DNA of 64,000 nucleotides from Lelliottia jeotgali. Lineage in GTDB: Bacteria > Pseudomonadota > Gammaproteobacteria > Enterobacterales > Enterobacteriaceae. Of this stretch, positions 19,335 to 29,061 are shown piece by piece; position 1 is the first letter of the stretch, and each line of letters starts with the position of its first letter. The notes under the pieces were generated by a model. It worked only from the letters and a program-made list of their open reading frames with translations. It ran no database searches and was not told the origin of the DNA. Both the position numbers and the translations under genes were made by a program. Location: contig CP018628.1 in assembly GCA_002271215.1 (NCBI GenBank), positions 1,364,001-1,428,000 on the forward strand, read 5' to 3'.

Positions 19335-20260
19335 AGGTGATTCGCGCGGGGTTATACACCTCGGTGCAGGATGGTGGACGAATGGGTCTGCGACAGTCCG
19401 GAATCAGCTATTGCGGCGCGCTGGATAAACCCGCGTTGCAGATTGCCAACCTGCTGGTGGGTAACGATCCGAATGCCGCAGCGCTGGAAATCACCCTCGG
19501 ACAGTGCAGCGTTGAGTTTGAACGCGACGGCTGGTTTGCCCTGACGGGCGCGGGCTGTGACGCGACGCTTGACGGTGCGGCGGTTTGGACCGGCTGGCGT
19601 TTGCAGGTCAAAGCCGGACAGCGCCTGACGCTTAATCGTCCCCTGCGCGGTATGCGTAGCTATCTGGCGGTCAGCGGTGGGATTGATGTGCCGGAAGTGA
19701 TGAATTCGTTCAGCACCGATCTCAAAACTGGCATGGGTGGATTTGAAGGGCGACTGCTGAAAGACGGCGACAGCTTGCCGCTTGGCGAGAGCAAGCGCGA
19801 ATTCGCTGAAGCGCAGGGCGTAAAACAGCTGCTGTGGAGCAACCGCATTCGCGCCTTGCCGGGGCCGGAATATCACGAATTTGATCAGTCCTCGCAGGAT
19901 GCCTTCTGGCGTTTGCCCTGGCAGCTTAGCCCGCAGAGTAATCGCATGGGCTACCGCTTGCAAGGCCAGCAGCTGGCGCGCACCACCGATCGCGAAATGG
20001 TGTCTCACGGCCTGCTGCCGGGCGTGATTCAGGTGCCGCATAATGGCCAGCCGATTGTGCTGATGAATGACGCCCAGACCACCGGCGGTTATCCGCGTAT
20101 CGCCTGCATTATTGAGGCAGACATGTACCATCTGGCGCAAATTCCCCTCGGCCAACCGATCCACTTTGTTCCCTGTACGCTGGAAGAGGCGCTCGAAGCA
20201 CGTCGTGTGCAGAAACAATTTATCGAACAACTGGCATGGAGGTTGAATGATCGTCGTTGA
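19328..20260 (+). CDS. pxpC: PxpC, 5-oxoprolinase subunit (KipA/AHS2 domain)
   Basis: Second of the biotin-independent-carboxylase-like subunits of 5-oxoprolinase. 310 residues, E. coli YbgK length. AHS2 domain throughout, with [14 protein letters not shown] near the N-terminus, [17 protein letters not shown] in the middle and [21 protein letters not shown] (positions about 222-242) near the end. Overlaps pxpB by 7 bases and pxpA by 14, so the three subunits are translationally coupled. Confidence 0.94.
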   Translation: MLKVIRAGLYTSVQDGGRMGLRQSGISYCGALDKPALQIANLLVGNDPNAAALEITLGQCSVEFERDGWFALTGAGCDATLDGAAVWTGWRLQVKAGQRLTLNRPLRGMRSYLAVSGGIDVPEVMNSFSTDLKTGMGGFEGRLLKDGDSLPLGESKREFAEAQGVKQLLWSNRIRALPGPEYHEFDQSSQDAFWRLPWQLSPQSNRMGYRLQGQQLARTTDREMVSHGLLPGVIQVPHNGQPIVLMNDAQTTGGYPRIACIIEADMYHLAQIPLGQPIHFVPCTLEEALEARRVQKQFIEQLAWRLNDRR

Positions 20261-20984
20261 TTTAAATGCAGATCTGGGCGAAGGCTGCGGAGCCGATGCC
20301 GAACTGCTGACGCTGGTTTCATCGGCCAATATCGCCTGCGGATTTCACGCCGGTGATGCACAAACCATGCTTGAGAGCGTGCGCGAGGCGTTAAAAAATG
20401 GCGTGGCGATTGGCGCGCATCCGAGCTTTCCCGATCGGGAAAACTTCGGGCGTACGGCCATGAGTCTGCCGCCGGAAACGGTTTACGCCCAGATGCTGTA
20501 CCAGATTGGTGCGCTTGCAACGATCGTCCGCGCCGAAGGAGGGCAACTCCGCCACGTCAAACCGCATGGGATGCTCTATAACCAGGCGGCGAAAGACGCG
20601 GTGCTGGCTGATGCGATCGCTCGCGCGGTGCATGCCGTTGACAGCAATTTGATTCTGGTTGGGCTGGCGGGGAGCGAATTAATTCGCGCCGGAGAGCGTT
20701 ACGGACTCGCTACCCGTGAAGAAGTATTTGCCGATCGTGGTTATCGCGCTGACGGCAGTCTGGTGCCGCGCAGCGAGCCGGGTGCGTTGATTTATGATGA
20801 GGAACAGGCGCTGTCGCAAACGCTGGAGATGGTGCGGCACGGCAAGGTGAAAAGTATCAGCGGCGAATGGGCAAGCGTGCGTGCGCAGACCGTTTGCCTG
20901 CACGGGGACGGGGAACACGCGCTGGAATTTGCCCGTCGCTTGCGCACAGAATTTGAGCTAAATAATATTAAAATCAGTGCATAA
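20247..20984 (+). CDS. pxpA: PxpA, 5-oxoprolinase subunit (LamB/YcsF family)
   Basis: LamB/YcsF-family subunit of 5-oxoprolinase. 245 residues (E. coli 244); the family signature DLNADLGEG lies at the N-terminus (about residues 5-13), followed by [34 protein letters not shown] and [16 protein letters not shown], which line the active-site pocket. The N-terminus has one or two extra residues (MIVV) relative to E. coli. It is the last oxoprolinase subunit gene; the DUF969 gene begins 47 bases downstream. Confidence 0.95.
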   Translation: MIVVDLNADLGEGCGADAELLTLVSSANIACGFHAGDAQTMLESVREALKNGVAIGAHPSFPDRENFGRTAMSLPPETVYAQMLYQIGALATIVRAEGGQLRHVKPHGMLYNQAAKDAVLADAIARAVHAVDSNLILVGLAGSELIRAGERYGLATREEVFADRGYRADGSLVPRSEPGALIYDEEQALSQTLEMVRHGKVKSISGEWASVRAQTVCLHGDGEHALEFARRLRTEFELNNIKISA

Positions 20985-21031
20985 CGCACAAAAAATAAAC
21001 GCAAACACAACATAACAACAGGACAGAAAAA

Positions 21032-21751
21032 ATGGCAGAGACGCTATCGCTCTGGCCACTCATCGGTATTGCGGTGATCGTGGTCGGGTTTATCTTACGT
21101 TTTAATCCGGTGCTGGTGGTGATTGTCGCCGGGATCGTCACCGGCGTGGCGGCGCATATGCCGATCGCCACCATCCTCGAAAAGTTGGGCGAAGGGTTCC
21201 TCAATACTCGTAACCTGCCCTATATCCTCCTGATTCCGTTAGCCGTTATCGGCCTGCTGGAAAGACACGGGCTGAAGGAACGTGCTCAGGCGTGGATTGC
21301 CAAAATCCACAGCGCGACGGCGGGGCGATTACTGATCGTTTATCTCTTCGTGCGTGAGGCGTCGGCGGCAATGGGGCTGACCAGTCTGGGCGGGCATCCG
21401 CAAATGGTGCGACCGTTACTGGCACCGATGGCGGAAGGTGCGGCAGAGAAAAAATACGGTGAGCTGCCGGGTACGGTCCGCTATCGCCTGAGGGCGATGT
21501 CGGCGGCGACGGACAACGTCGGGCTGTTCTTCGGCGAAGACATCTTTGTCGCCTTCGGGGCGATTATCTTCATGCATAACTTTATGCTGGAGTCCGGGGG
21601 CATTCAGACCGAGCCGCTGCACATTGCCCTGTGGGGGATTCCGACGGCGATCTGCGCGTTTATCATCCACGCGACTCGCCTGTGGCGACTGGATAAGCAT
21701 CTTGAGCGCGAGCTGGGCAAATCGGCACACGCACAGGGAGATGCATCATGA
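21032..21751 (+). CDS. DUF969-family inner-membrane protein
   Basis: 239 residues with about six to seven hydrophobic segments (first at 8-25, 28-46, 63-80, then 150-175 and 190-215). Matches the DUF969 family by motifs such as LFVREASAAMGLTSLGGHPQMVRPL and AATDNVGLFFGEDIFVAFGA (outlined). The family has no assigned biochemical function; I recall it being grouped with the ion-transporter superfamily. It overlaps the DUF979 gene by four bases (ATGA) and sits between pxpA and pcp, so half of a two-subunit permease for pyroglutamate or pyroglutamyl peptides is my inference. Not found at this place in E. coli K-12. Confidence 0.85.
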   Translation: MAETLSLWPLIGIAVIVVGFILRFNPVLVVIVAGIVTGVAAHMPIATILEKLGEGFLNTRNLPYILLIPLAVIGLLERHGLKERAQAWIAKIHSATAGRLLIVYLFVREASAAMGLTSLGGHPQMVRPLLAPMAEGAAEKKYGELPGTVRYRLRAMSAATDNVGLFFGEDIFVAFGAIIFMHNFMLESGGIQTEPLHIALWGIPTAICAFIIHATRLWRLDKHLERELGKSAHAQGDAS

Positions 21752-22743
21752 ATTTTCAACAAAGCTATCTCTACTGGCTGGCGGGGCTGATCCTGCTGAT
21801 CGTCGCAGTGATGTCATTTCGTGATAAAGCCAACCCGCGCCGTATCACCACTGGCCTGTTCTGGGGCGTTTATGGTCTGATTTTCCTGCTCGGTGACTGG
21901 ACGTATCAGCTGGTGGGCGATAAGCGCACCGTGCACATCGCTGTTGGTGTCGCGGTCGTCGGCCTGGCGCTGATCGCCGGTTTTGGTGGCGTGAAACTGG
22001 GCAGCTATCATCAGCGCAAACCCGAAGAGCGCGAAGTTAGCGCCAAACGTCTCGGTAACCGACTGTTTTATCCGGCGTTAGCCATTCCGGTGGTGACCGT
22101 GGTAGGCGTGCTGATGTTCAACCATGTGCCTGGATTGCAGGAAACCTTGTTCGGACCGGGCAATCACTCGACGCTGGTGACGTTATTCTCAATGACTGCC
22201 GGATCGCTGATTGGTCTGGCGATGGCGGTCAAAATGACGCACGAAAAAGTGCATCAGCCGTTGCAGGAGGCGCGTCGTCTGCTGGATTCCATCGGCTGGG
22301 CGTTCATTCTGCCGCAGATTCTGGCGACGCTGGGCCTGCTGTTTACCGCCGCGGGTGTGGGCGACGGGATCTCCTGGCTGACCAAAACGTATCTGGCGGT
22401 GGACAGCCGCTTTATCGCCGTGGCGGTGTACGCAATCGGCATGGCGTTGTTAACCATGGTAATGGGCAATGCGTTCGCGGCGTTCCCGATTGTGACGGCG
22501 GGGATCGGCATCCCGATTCTGGTGCTCCAGCACGGTGGTAATCCGGCGGTAATGGCGGCGATTGGTATGTTCTCCGGCTATTGTGGCACGCTGATGACGC
22601 CGATGGCGGCGAACTTCAATATCGTGCCCGCCGCGCTGCTGGAGCTGCCGGATAAAAATGCGGTGATCAAAGCGCAGGTGCCAACTGGCGTGCTGCTCCT
22701 GATTGCCAACGTGTTCCTGCTGTACTTCCTGATGTTCCTGTAA
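21748..22743 (+). CDS. DUF979-family inner-membrane protein
   Basis: 331 residues, about nine to ten membrane helices, beginning MNFQQSYLYWLAGLILLIVAV. Matches DUF979, the invariable partner of DUF969. Motifs include the glycine-rich VMGNAFAAFPIVTAGIGIPI and GMFSGYCGTLMTPMAANFNI, both of the sort seen in re-entrant loops of ion-transporter-superfamily carriers. No function is established for the family. The four-base overlap with the DUF969 gene and the nine-base gap to pcp argue for one protein complex acting with pyroglutamyl peptidase. Confidence 0.85.
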   Translation: MNFQQSYLYWLAGLILLIVAVMSFRDKANPRRITTGLFWGVYGLIFLLGDWTYQLVGDKRTVHIAVGVAVVGLALIAGFGGVKLGSYHQRKPEEREVSAKRLGNRLFYPALAIPVVTVVGVLMFNHVPGLQETLFGPGNHSTLVTLFSMTAGSLIGLAMAVKMTHEKVHQPLQEARRLLDSIGWAFILPQILATLGLLFTAAGVGDGISWLTKTYLAVDSRFIAVAVYAIGMALLTMVMGNAFAAFPIVTAGIGIPILVLQHGGNPAVMAAIGMFSGYCGTLMTPMAANFNIVPAALLELPDKNAVIKAQVPTGVLLLIANVFLLYFLMFL

Positions 22744-22752
22744 GGAGAGACG

Positions 22753-23397
22753 ATGCGGTATGTATTAGTCACCGGTTTTGAGCCGTTTGGTGGTGAGACC
22801 GTTAACCCTTCGTGGGAAGTGGTCAGCCAGCTTGAGGGGAGTATCATCGACCACTGTCGCGTGGTGACGCGCCAGCTTCCCTGTGTGTTTGGCGAATCAT
22901 TAAATGTGCTCAACGCCGCCATCGACGAGCTCAATCCGGCGGTGGTCATTGCGGTCGGACAGGCGGGCGGGCGAGTGGATGTGACCGTCGAGCGGGTCGC
23001 CATTAATGTGGATGATGCGCGTATCCCGGATAATCGCGGTCAGCAGCCGATAGATGTTGCTATTGTCCCGGGCGGTCCGGCGGCTTGGTTTAGTTCCCTG
23101 CCGATCAAGGCGACGGTGGCGGCGATGCGCGAGAGAGGCATTCCGGCGTCGGTGTCGCAGACGGCGGGGACGTTTGTCTGCAACCACGTGATGTACGGAT
23201 TGCTGCATAAAATCAGCGAAAATGCGGAAGTGAAGGGCGGGTTTATCCATATCCCTTACCTGCCTGAACAGGCCGCAGCTCATGCGGGCGCACCGAGCAT
23301 GGCGGCGCAGACGGTAAAAGCGGCGCTGATCGTGGCGATTGAAGTGGCGTTACGCCAGACGGCTGACGTCAAAATCGTGGGCGGTGCGACGCACTAA
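22753..23397 (+). CDS. pcp: Pyrrolidone-carboxylate peptidase
   Basis: Cytoplasmic cysteine peptidase (family C15) that removes N-terminal pyroglutamate from peptides. 214 residues, typical for the family. N-terminal [17 protein letters not shown] and the catalytic triad Glu80 (VTVERVAIN), Cys143 ([11 protein letters not shown]) and His166 ([12 protein letters not shown]) are all present. The product, free pyroglutamate, is exactly the substrate of PxpABC encoded upstream, so the operon forms a complete salvage route from pyroglutamyl peptides to glutamate. E. coli K-12 lacks this gene. nei follows 13 bases downstream. Confidence 0.95.
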   Translation: MRYVLVTGFEPFGGETVNPSWEVVSQLEGSIIDHCRVVTRQLPCVFGESLNVLNAAIDELNPAVVIAVGQAGGRVDVTVERVAINVDDARIPDNRGQQPIDVAIVPGGPAAWFSSLPIKATVAAMRERGIPASVSQTAGTFVCNHVMYGLLHKISENAEVKGGFIHIPYLPEQAAAHAGAPSMAAQTVKAALIVAIEVALRQTADVKIVGGATH

Positions 23398-23410
23398 CAA
23401 AGGAGCAAAG

Positions 23411-24202
23411 ATGCCAGAAGGTCCGGAGATCCGCCGTGCGGCGGATAGCCTGGAGGCGGCGATTAAGGGCAAACCACTGACCGATGCGTGGTTTGCTTTC
23501 CCTCAGTTAAAACCCTATGAAGCTCAGTTGATCGGCCAAACCGTGACGCAGATCGAGACGCGAGGCAAAGCCTTGCTGACTCATTTCAACCATAACCTGA
23601 CGTTATATAGCCACAACCAGCTTTATGGCGTCTGGCGAGTGATTAATGCGGGTGAGCAACCACAAACCAATCGGGTACTGCGCGTCAGGCTGCAAACGGC
23701 GGATAAAGCCATTTTGCTCTATAGCGCGTCGGATATTGAGATGTTAACGCCGGAGCAATTGCTCACTCACCCGTTCCTGCAACGCGTTGGACCGGATGTG
23801 CTGGATATGAGCCTGACGCCAGAAGCGGTGAAAGCACGGCTGCTGTCGCCCGCATTTCGCAACCGCCAGTTCTCCGGGCTGCTGCTCGACCAGGCGTTTC
23901 TCGCCGGTTTAGGTAACTATTTACGCGTTGAAATTTTGTGGGAAGTCGGGCTGACAGGACAACGTAAAGCCTCGCAGCTTAACGAGGTTCAGCTTGATGC
24001 TTTGTCCCACGCGTTGCTGGAGATTCCACGTCTTTCCTACAACACGCGCGGTGTGGTGGATGATAATAAACATCACGGGGCGTTGTTCCGTTTTAAGGTG
24101 TTTCATCGCGAAGGGAAGCCGTGCGAGCGGTGTGGCGGGGCGATTGAGCGAACGATGTTATCGTCGAGACCGTTTTACTGGTGCCCGGCGTGCCAGAAAT
24201 AA
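23411..24202 (+). CDS. nei: Endonuclease VIII (DNA glycosylase/AP lyase)
   Basis: Base-excision repair glycosylase for oxidised pyrimidines with beta,delta-lyase activity. 263 residues, E. coli length. The start gives [12 protein letters not shown] with catalytic Pro2 and Glu3 exposed after Met removal; the Fpg/Nei H2TH domain lies at about 130-215 and the C-terminal zinc finger CxxC-x16-CxxC (CERCGG ... CPACQ) is intact. The reading frame is open further upstream to 23339, but that overlaps pcp and would bury the catalytic proline, so it is rejected. RBS AAAGGAGC precedes the ATG. Confidence 0.96.
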   Translation: MPEGPEIRRAADSLEAAIKGKPLTDAWFAFPQLKPYEAQLIGQTVTQIETRGKALLTHFNHNLTLYSHNQLYGVWRVINAGEQPQTNRVLRVRLQTADKAILLYSASDIEMLTPEQLLTHPFLQRVGPDVLDMSLTPEAVKARLLSPAFRNRQFSGLLLDQAFLAGLGNYLRVEILWEVGLTGQRKASQLNEVQLDALSHALLEIPRLSYNTRGVVDDNKHHGALFRFKVFHREGKPCERCGGAIERTMLSSRPFYWCPACQK

Positions 24203-24207
24203 AAAAA

Positions 24208-24490
24208 GCCGGGTGGCGGCTGCGCCTTACCCGGCCTACATGCAGATGCCCAAAATACCAGGAATAAATCTCCCTCCCCTTGCGGGAGAGGGTTGGGGTG
24301 AGGGCAACAGGCTTGCGCAGAAACAAAAAAGCCGGGTAGCGGCTGCGCCTTACCCGGCCTACATGCAGATGCCCAAAATACCAGGAATAAATCTCCCTCT
24401 CCCTGCGGGAGAGGGTTTGGGTGAGGGAAACAAGCTGGCGCAGAAACAAAAAAGCCGGGTGGCGGCTGCGCCTTACCCGGCCTTCATTCG
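24208..24490. repeat. Tandem 123-bp BIME-like array between nei and gltA
   Basis: Three REP units (24208-24239, 24331-24362, 24454-24485) are spaced by exactly 123 bases, with the intervening sequence repeated almost identically twice: CATGCAGATGCCCAAAATAC, a GGAATAAATC stretch, the CCCTCTCCC-type palindrome (about 24270-24304 and 24393-24427), and an AAACAAAAAA run. This fills the 320-base gap between the convergent nei and gltA; no gene is present, and the open frame across it is only translated repeat. A weak hairpin at 24495-24519 may end gltA transcription. Confidence 0.88.
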
Positions 24491-24522
24491 TACATTAGCC
24501 CGACAGATGGCCGGGCTAATTA

Positions 24523-25809
24523 TTACTTATTCTTTACTTCAGTTTTGAAATCACGCTGCTCGTAGCCGGTGTACAGCTGACGCGGACGTGCGATTTTCAT
24601 GCCTTCGCTGTGCATTTCGTTCCAGTGTGCAATCCAGCCGACGGTACGCGCCATCGCGAAGATCACAGTAAACATGGAAGACGGGATGCCCATCGCTTTC
24701 AGAATAATGCCAGAGTAGAAATCGACGTTCGGGTAAAGTTTTTTCTCGATGAAGTACGGGTCGTTCAGCGCGATATGTTCCAGCTCCATCGCCACTTCCA
24801 GCAGATCATCTTTAGTACCCAGCTCTTTCAGCACTTCGTGGCAGGTTTCACGCATTACGGTCGCGCGCGGGTCATAGTTTTTGTAAACACGGTGACCGAA
24901 GCCCATCAGGCGGAAGGAGTCATTTTTGTCTTTCGCACGACGCACGAATTCAGGAATGTGCTCAACGGAGCTGATCTCTTCCAGCATCTTCAGTGCCGCT
25001 TCGTTAGCACCACCGTGCGCCGGTCCCCACAGGGAGGCGATACCGGCTGCGATACAGGCGAACGGGTTCGCGCCTGAAGAGCCTGCGGTACGGACGGTAG
25101 AAGTCGAAGCGTTCTGTTCGTGGTCAGCGTGCAGGATCAGAATACGGTCCATTGCGCGCTCAAGCACCGGGTTCACCTCGTAGGTTTCGCACGGTGTCGA
25201 GAACATCATGTTCAGGAAATTGCCTGAATAGGAGAGGTCGTTACGCGGATAAACAAACGGCTGGCCGATGGAATATTTGTAACACATCGCCGCCATTGTT
25301 GGCATTTTGGACAGCAGGCGGAACGCTGCGATATCGCGGTGACGTGGGTTATTCACGTCCAGAGAATCATGGTAGAACGCCGCCAGCGCACCGGTGATCC
25401 CACACATCACGGCCATCGGATGGGAATCACGACGGAACGCATGGAACAGACGGGTGATTTGCTCATGAATCATGGTGTGGCGGGTGACGGTAGTTCTGAA
25501 CTCATCGTACTGTTCCTGCGTCGGTTTTTCGCCGTTTAACAGGATGTAGCACACTTCCAGATAGTTGGATTCGGTGGCTAACTGATCGATGGGGAAACCG
25601 CGATGGAGCAGGATACCTTCGTCACCGTCGATAAAGGTGATTTTGGATTCGCAAGATGCGGTAGAGGTGAAGCCAGGGTCAAAGGTGAATACTCCTTTAG
25701 AACCCAGTGTACGGATATCAATAACATCCTGACCGAGCGTGCCTTTTAGCACATCCAGTTCAATAGCAGTGTCACCGTTTAGAGTGAGCTTTGCCTTTGT
25801 ATCAGCCAT
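24523..25809 (-). CDS. gltA: Citrate synthase (type II, NADH-regulated)
   Basis: Condenses oxaloacetate and acetyl-CoA to citrate, first step of the TCA cycle. 428 residues (E. coli 427). N-terminal domain about 1-55 unique to the hexameric NADH-inhibited enzymes of Gram-negatives; catalytic region with [26 protein letters not shown] and the C-terminal WIAHWNEM segment. The C-terminal few residues (TEVKNK) differ from the E. coli end. It is transcribed divergently from sdhCDAB, with a 740-base shared regulatory region. Confidence 0.97.
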   Translation of the reverse strand: MADTKAKLTLNGDTAIELDVLKGTLGQDVIDIRTLGSKGVFTFDPGFTSTASCESKITFIDGDEGILLHRGFPIDQLATESNYLEVCYILLNGEKPTQEQYDEFRTTVTRHTMIHEQITRLFHAFRRDSHPMAVMCGITGALAAFYHDSLDVNNPRHRDIAAFRLLSKMPTMAAMCYKYSIGQPFVYPRNDLSYSGNFLNMMFSTPCETYEVNPVLERAMDRILILHADHEQNASTSTVRTAGSSGANPFACIAAGIASLWGPAHGGANEAALKMLEEISSVEHIPEFVRRAKDKNDSFRLMGFGHRVYKNYDPRATVMRETCHEVLKELGTKDDLLEVAMELEHIALNDPYFIEKKLYPNVDFYSGIILKAMGIPSSMFTVIFAMARTVGWIAHWNEMHSEGMKIARPRQLYTGYEQRDFKTEVKNK

Positions 25810-26549
25810 TTACGGTCTCCTTAGCGCCTTATGCTTAAGACTACGGTTTACCGGATTTGCATTCAGCTGTTTATCACATCGTTACCAGTTTGTTATTTGG
25901 CTTGCCGCTCAGCTCGCGAGGAGAAACCAGGGTACAGAGCTATGGCGCCTTGCAGGTAAACGAATGAAAAATCAGAGAAATAACAGCAAATCAGTGTCTT
26001 CGCAGTCCGAATTATTCAAACCTGTATACCACTAATAACTGTCCTGATAACTTCGGTCAATACCATCACACTGTTACATAACTAAATCTCAGGTGAAAGA
26101 GAGACCTCATAACTTTTGCGCATTATATGCCTTTTCTGCTATCGTTTGTAACAATAATGTTTAATCTTTGTCAAATCCGATGATTAAAATTTAAAATAAT
26201 GTTGTTATCGTGACTCTGATCACTGTTCCGCATAAAACCCGACAAACTGTATGTAGGTTAATTGTAATGGTTTTGTGAACGACCTATACTGCCGCCAGGT
26301 CTCCGGAACACCCTGCAATCCCGAGCCACCCAGCGTTGTAACGTGTCGTTTTAGCATTTGGAAGCAATGTTTAGCATGACGCGAAGTTATAGATAAGGAC
26401 GCTGCTTGACCCGCGCGCAGACCGGAGGAAGGAAATCCCGTCGTCTTTCAGGTTACAAGTGCGTTGGCTGTGCCGCTTACCCGGCCTTAATGCCTTCCTG
26501 TAATCCGAAGTCCAAAGGGAATTATAAGAACAGCATGTGGGCGTTATTC
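25810..26549. promoter_or_regulatory. gltA-sdhC divergent regulatory region
   Basis: Non-coding 740 bases. A sigma70 promoter for sdhC is visible at 26262-26267 (TTGTAA) and 26285-26290 (TATACT), 17-base spacing, leaving a leader of about 250 bases. A CRP-like site CGTGA-N6-TCACT lies at 26209-26224, upstream of that promoter. The leader includes the GGAGGAAGGAAATCC stretch known from E. coli sdh. The gltA side is AT-rich with several possible -10 elements that I could not rank. ArcA control is known for E. coli; I did not map boxes. Confidence 0.7.
26471..26489 (+). repeat. Partial REP unit in the sdhC leader
   Basis: TGCCGCTTACCCGGCCTTA resembles the right half of the REP units elsewhere in the window (CGCCTTACCCGGCCTAC). 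The left half is diverged, so this looks like a remnant sitting in the transcribed leader. Confidence 0.4.
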
Positions 26550-26939
26550 ATGATAAGAAATGTGAAAAAACAAAGACCTGTCAATCTGGATCTCAAAACG
26601 ATCCGATTCCCTGTAACGGCAATAGCGTCCATTCTCCACCGTGTCTCCGGTGTGATTACGTTCGTGGCAGTGGGTATTCTGCTGTGGTTACTGGGTACCA
26701 GCCTCTCTTCTCCTGAAGGATTCCTCCAGGCCTCGGCCATCATGAACAGCTTCTTCGTGAAATTTATCATGTGGGGCATTCTGACTGCACTGGCGTACCA
26801 CGTTGTAGTGGGCGTTCGCCATATGCTGATGGACTTTGGCTATCTGGAAGAAACCCTCGAAGTGGGGAAACGTTCCGCCAATATTTCATTTGTGATTACT
26901 GTCGTGCTTTCAATTCTTGCAGGAGTCCTCGTATGGTAA
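26550..26939 (+). CDS. sdhC: Succinate dehydrogenase cytochrome b556 subunit
   Basis: Large membrane anchor of complex II; with SdhD binds heme b and ubiquinone. 129 residues, E. coli length, with three membrane helices (about 25-48, 65-90, 105-128). The heme ligand His lies in [17 protein letters not shown], and SILHRVSG holds the quinone-site Ser/Arg. The start at 26550 gives [12 protein letters not shown]; the same frame is open to 26406, but that would translate the leader and the partial REP. The last seven bases overlap sdhD. Confidence 0.96.
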   Translation: MIRNVKKQRPVNLDLKTIRFPVTAIASILHRVSGVITFVAVGILLWLLGTSLSSPEGFLQASAIMNSFFVKFIMWGILTALAYHVVVGVRHMLMDFGYLEETLEVGKRSANISFVITVVLSILAGVLVW

Positions 26940-27280
26940 GCAACGCCTCCGCATTAGGACGCAACGGCGTACATGACTTCATTCTGGTCCGCGCTACCGC
27001 CATCGTCCTCACCCTTTACATCATCTACATGATCGGTTTCTTCGCGACCAGCGGCGAGCTGACGTGGGAGATCTGGAGCGGGTTCTTCGGATCTGCCTTC
27101 ACCAAAGTGTTCACCCTGCTGGCTCTGTTCTCGATCCTTATTCATGCCTGGATTGGCATGTGGCAGGTGTTGACCGATTACGTTAAACCTCTCGCGATTC
27201 GCCTGCCGTTGCAGTTGCTGATTGTTGTCGCGCTGGTGGTTTACGTTATTTATGGATTTGTTGTGGTGTGGGGTGTGTGA
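26933..27280 (+). CDS. sdhD: Succinate dehydrogenase membrane anchor
   Basis: Small anchor of complex II. 115 residues, E. coli length, three membrane helices (about 15-37, 55-80, 88-113). [14 protein letters not shown] holds the conserved Arg near the cluster, the heme-ligand His is in [16 protein letters not shown], whose Asp-Tyr is part of the quinone site. Starts inside sdhC (7-base overlap) and its stop shares one base with the sdhA ATG (TGATG). Confidence 0.96.
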   Translation: MVSNASALGRNGVHDFILVRATAIVLTLYIIYMIGFFATSGELTWEIWSGFFGSAFTKVFTLLALFSILIHAWIGMWQVLTDYVKPLAIRLPLQLLIVVALVVYVIYGFVVVWGV

Positions 27281-29046
27281 TGAAACTGCCAGTCAGAGAA
27301 TTTGATGCTGTTGTGATTGGTGCCGGTGGCGCAGGTATGCGCGCGGCGCTACAAATTTCCCAGAGCGGCCAGACCTGTGCGCTGCTCTCTAAAGTGTTCC
27401 CAACCCGTTCCCATACCGTATCTGCGCAAGGTGGCATCACCGTGGCGCTCGGTAATACCCATGAAGATAACTGGGAATGGCATATGTATGACACGGTGAA
27501 AGGCTCCGATTATATCGGTGACCAGGACGCCATCGAATATATGTGTAAGACCGGCCCGGAAGCGATTCTTGAGCTGGACCACATGGGCCTGCCGTTCTCC
27601 CGTCTGGAAGATGGCACTATTTATCAGCGTCCGTTTGGCGGCCAGTCGAAAAACTTCGGCGGCGAACAGGCGGCACGTACTGCGGCAGCGGCTGACCGTA
27701 CCGGCCACGCACTGCTGCACACTCTCTATCAGCAGAACCTGAAAAACCACACCACCATTTTCTCCGAGTGGTATGCGCTGGATCTGGTGAAAAACGAAGA
27801 TGGCGCAGTGGTCGGGTGTACCGCCCTGTGCATCGAAACCGGTGAAGTGGTTTACTTCAAAGCTCGCGCAACGGTGCTGGCGACCGGCGGTGCAGGCCGT
27901 ATTTACCAGTCCACCACCAACGCCCACATTAACACCGGCGACGGCGTAGGCATGGCAATCCGCGCAGGTGTGCCTGTGCAGGACATGGAAATGTGGCAGT
28001 TCCACCCGACCGGTATCGCCGGTGCTGGCGTTCTGGTGACAGAAGGCTGTCGTGGTGAAGGTGGCTATCTGCTGAACAAACACGGCGAACGCTTCATGGA
28101 GCGTTATGCCCCGAATGCAAAAGACCTGGCGGGTCGTGACGTGGTGGCACGTTCCATCATGATCGAAATCCGTGAAGGTCGCGGCTGCGATGGTCCGTGG
28201 GGCCCGCACGCGAAACTGAAGCTGGATCACCTGGGTAAAGAAGTTCTGGAATCCCGTCTGCCGGGCATCCTGGAGCTGTCGCGCACCTTCGCGCACGTCG
28301 ACCCTGTCAAAGAGCCAATTCCGGTTATCCCAACCTGCCACTACATGATGGGCGGTATTCCGACCAAAGTGACCGGTCAGGCGCTGACCGTAAACGAGCA
28401 GGGCGAAGACGTGGTGATTCCTGGCCTGTTCGCCGTTGGCGAAATTGCCTGCGTATCGGTCCACGGTGCAAACCGTCTTGGCGGCAACTCGCTGCTCGAC
28501 CTGGTGGTGTTTGGTCGTGCGGTTGGCCTGCATCTGCAAGAATCTATCGCTGAACAAGGCGATCTGCGTGATGCCACTGAAGCGAACATTGAAGCGTCCC
28601 TTGAGCGTCTCAATCGCTGGAATGGCAACCGCGACGGCGAAGATCCGGTGGAAATCCGCAAAGCGCTGCAAGAATGTATGCAGCACAACTTCTCGGTATT
28701 CCGCGAAGGCGATGCGATGGCCAAAGGGCTTGAGCAGCTGAAAGTGATCCGCGAGCGTCTCAAAAATGCCCGTCTGGACGACACTTCCAGCGAGTTCAAC
28801 ACCCAGCGCGTCGAGTGCCTTGAGCTTGATAACCTGATGGAAACTGCTTACGCAACGGCGGTCTCCGCAAACTACCGCACCGAAAGCCGTGGCGCGCATA
28901 GCCGCTTCGACTTCCCGGATCGTGACGACGAAAACTGGCTGTGCCATTCCCTGTATCTGCCAGAGTCGGAATCCATGACGCGACGTGAAGTCAACATGGA
29001 ACCGAAACTGCGTCCGGCGTTCCCGCCGAAGATTCGTACCTATTAA
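27280..29046 (+). CDS. sdhA: Succinate dehydrogenase flavoprotein
   Basis: Catalytic subunit of complex II; oxidises succinate to fumarate with covalently bound FAD. 588 residues, E. coli length. Dinucleotide-binding GAGGAGM (14-20), the FAD-attachment His45 in [10 protein letters not shown], substrate-site [11 protein letters not shown], the catalytic Arg region GRDVVARS, and [10 protein letters not shown] are present. The family start MKLPVREFD lies at 27280; an in-frame ATG 12 bases earlier lies within sdhD. Confidence 0.97.
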   Translation: MKLPVREFDAVVIGAGGAGMRAALQISQSGQTCALLSKVFPTRSHTVSAQGGITVALGNTHEDNWEWHMYDTVKGSDYIGDQDAIEYMCKTGPEAILELDHMGLPFSRLEDGTIYQRPFGGQSKNFGGEQAARTAAAADRTGHALLHTLYQQNLKNHTTIFSEWYALDLVKNEDGAVVGCTALCIETGEVVYFKARATVLATGGAGRIYQSTTNAHINTGDGVGMAIRAGVPVQDMEMWQFHPTGIAGAGVLVTEGCRGEGGYLLNKHGERFMERYAPNAKDLAGRDVVARSIMIEIREGRGCDGPWGPHAKLKLDHLGKEVLESRLPGILELSRTFAHVDPVKEPIPVIPTCHYMMGGIPTKVTGQALTVNEQGEDVVIPGLFAVGEIACVSVHGANRLGGNSLLDLVVFGRAVGLHLQESIAEQGDLRDATEANIEASLERLNRWNGNRDGEDPVEIRKALQECMQHNFSVFREGDAMAKGLEQLKVIRERLKNARLDDTSSEFNTQRVECLELDNLMETAYATAVSANYRTESRGAHSRFDFPDRDDENWLCHSLYLPESESMTRREVNMEPKLRPAFPPKIRTY

Positions 29047-29061
29047 TGCGGAGACAGGATA

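Noticed and set aside
24208..24490. Regularly spaced repeats that could suggest a CRISPR array
   Set aside because: The repeats are REP palindromes and the 90-base spacers are themselves near-identical; no cas genes are nearby.
23994..24548. 184-codon frame running from nei into the repeat array, with repeated KSRVAAAPYPAY units
   Set aside because: The repeated peptide is translated REP sequence; the frame overlaps nei and has no ribosome site.
25739..26035. 98-codon frame in the gltA-sdhC intergenic region
   Set aside because: Overlaps the gltA start antisense, has no ribosome site, and no family is recognisable.
27349..28947. 532-codon open frame antisense to sdhA
   Set aside because: Antisense shadow of a highly expressed gene; sdhA in the other strand is unambiguous.
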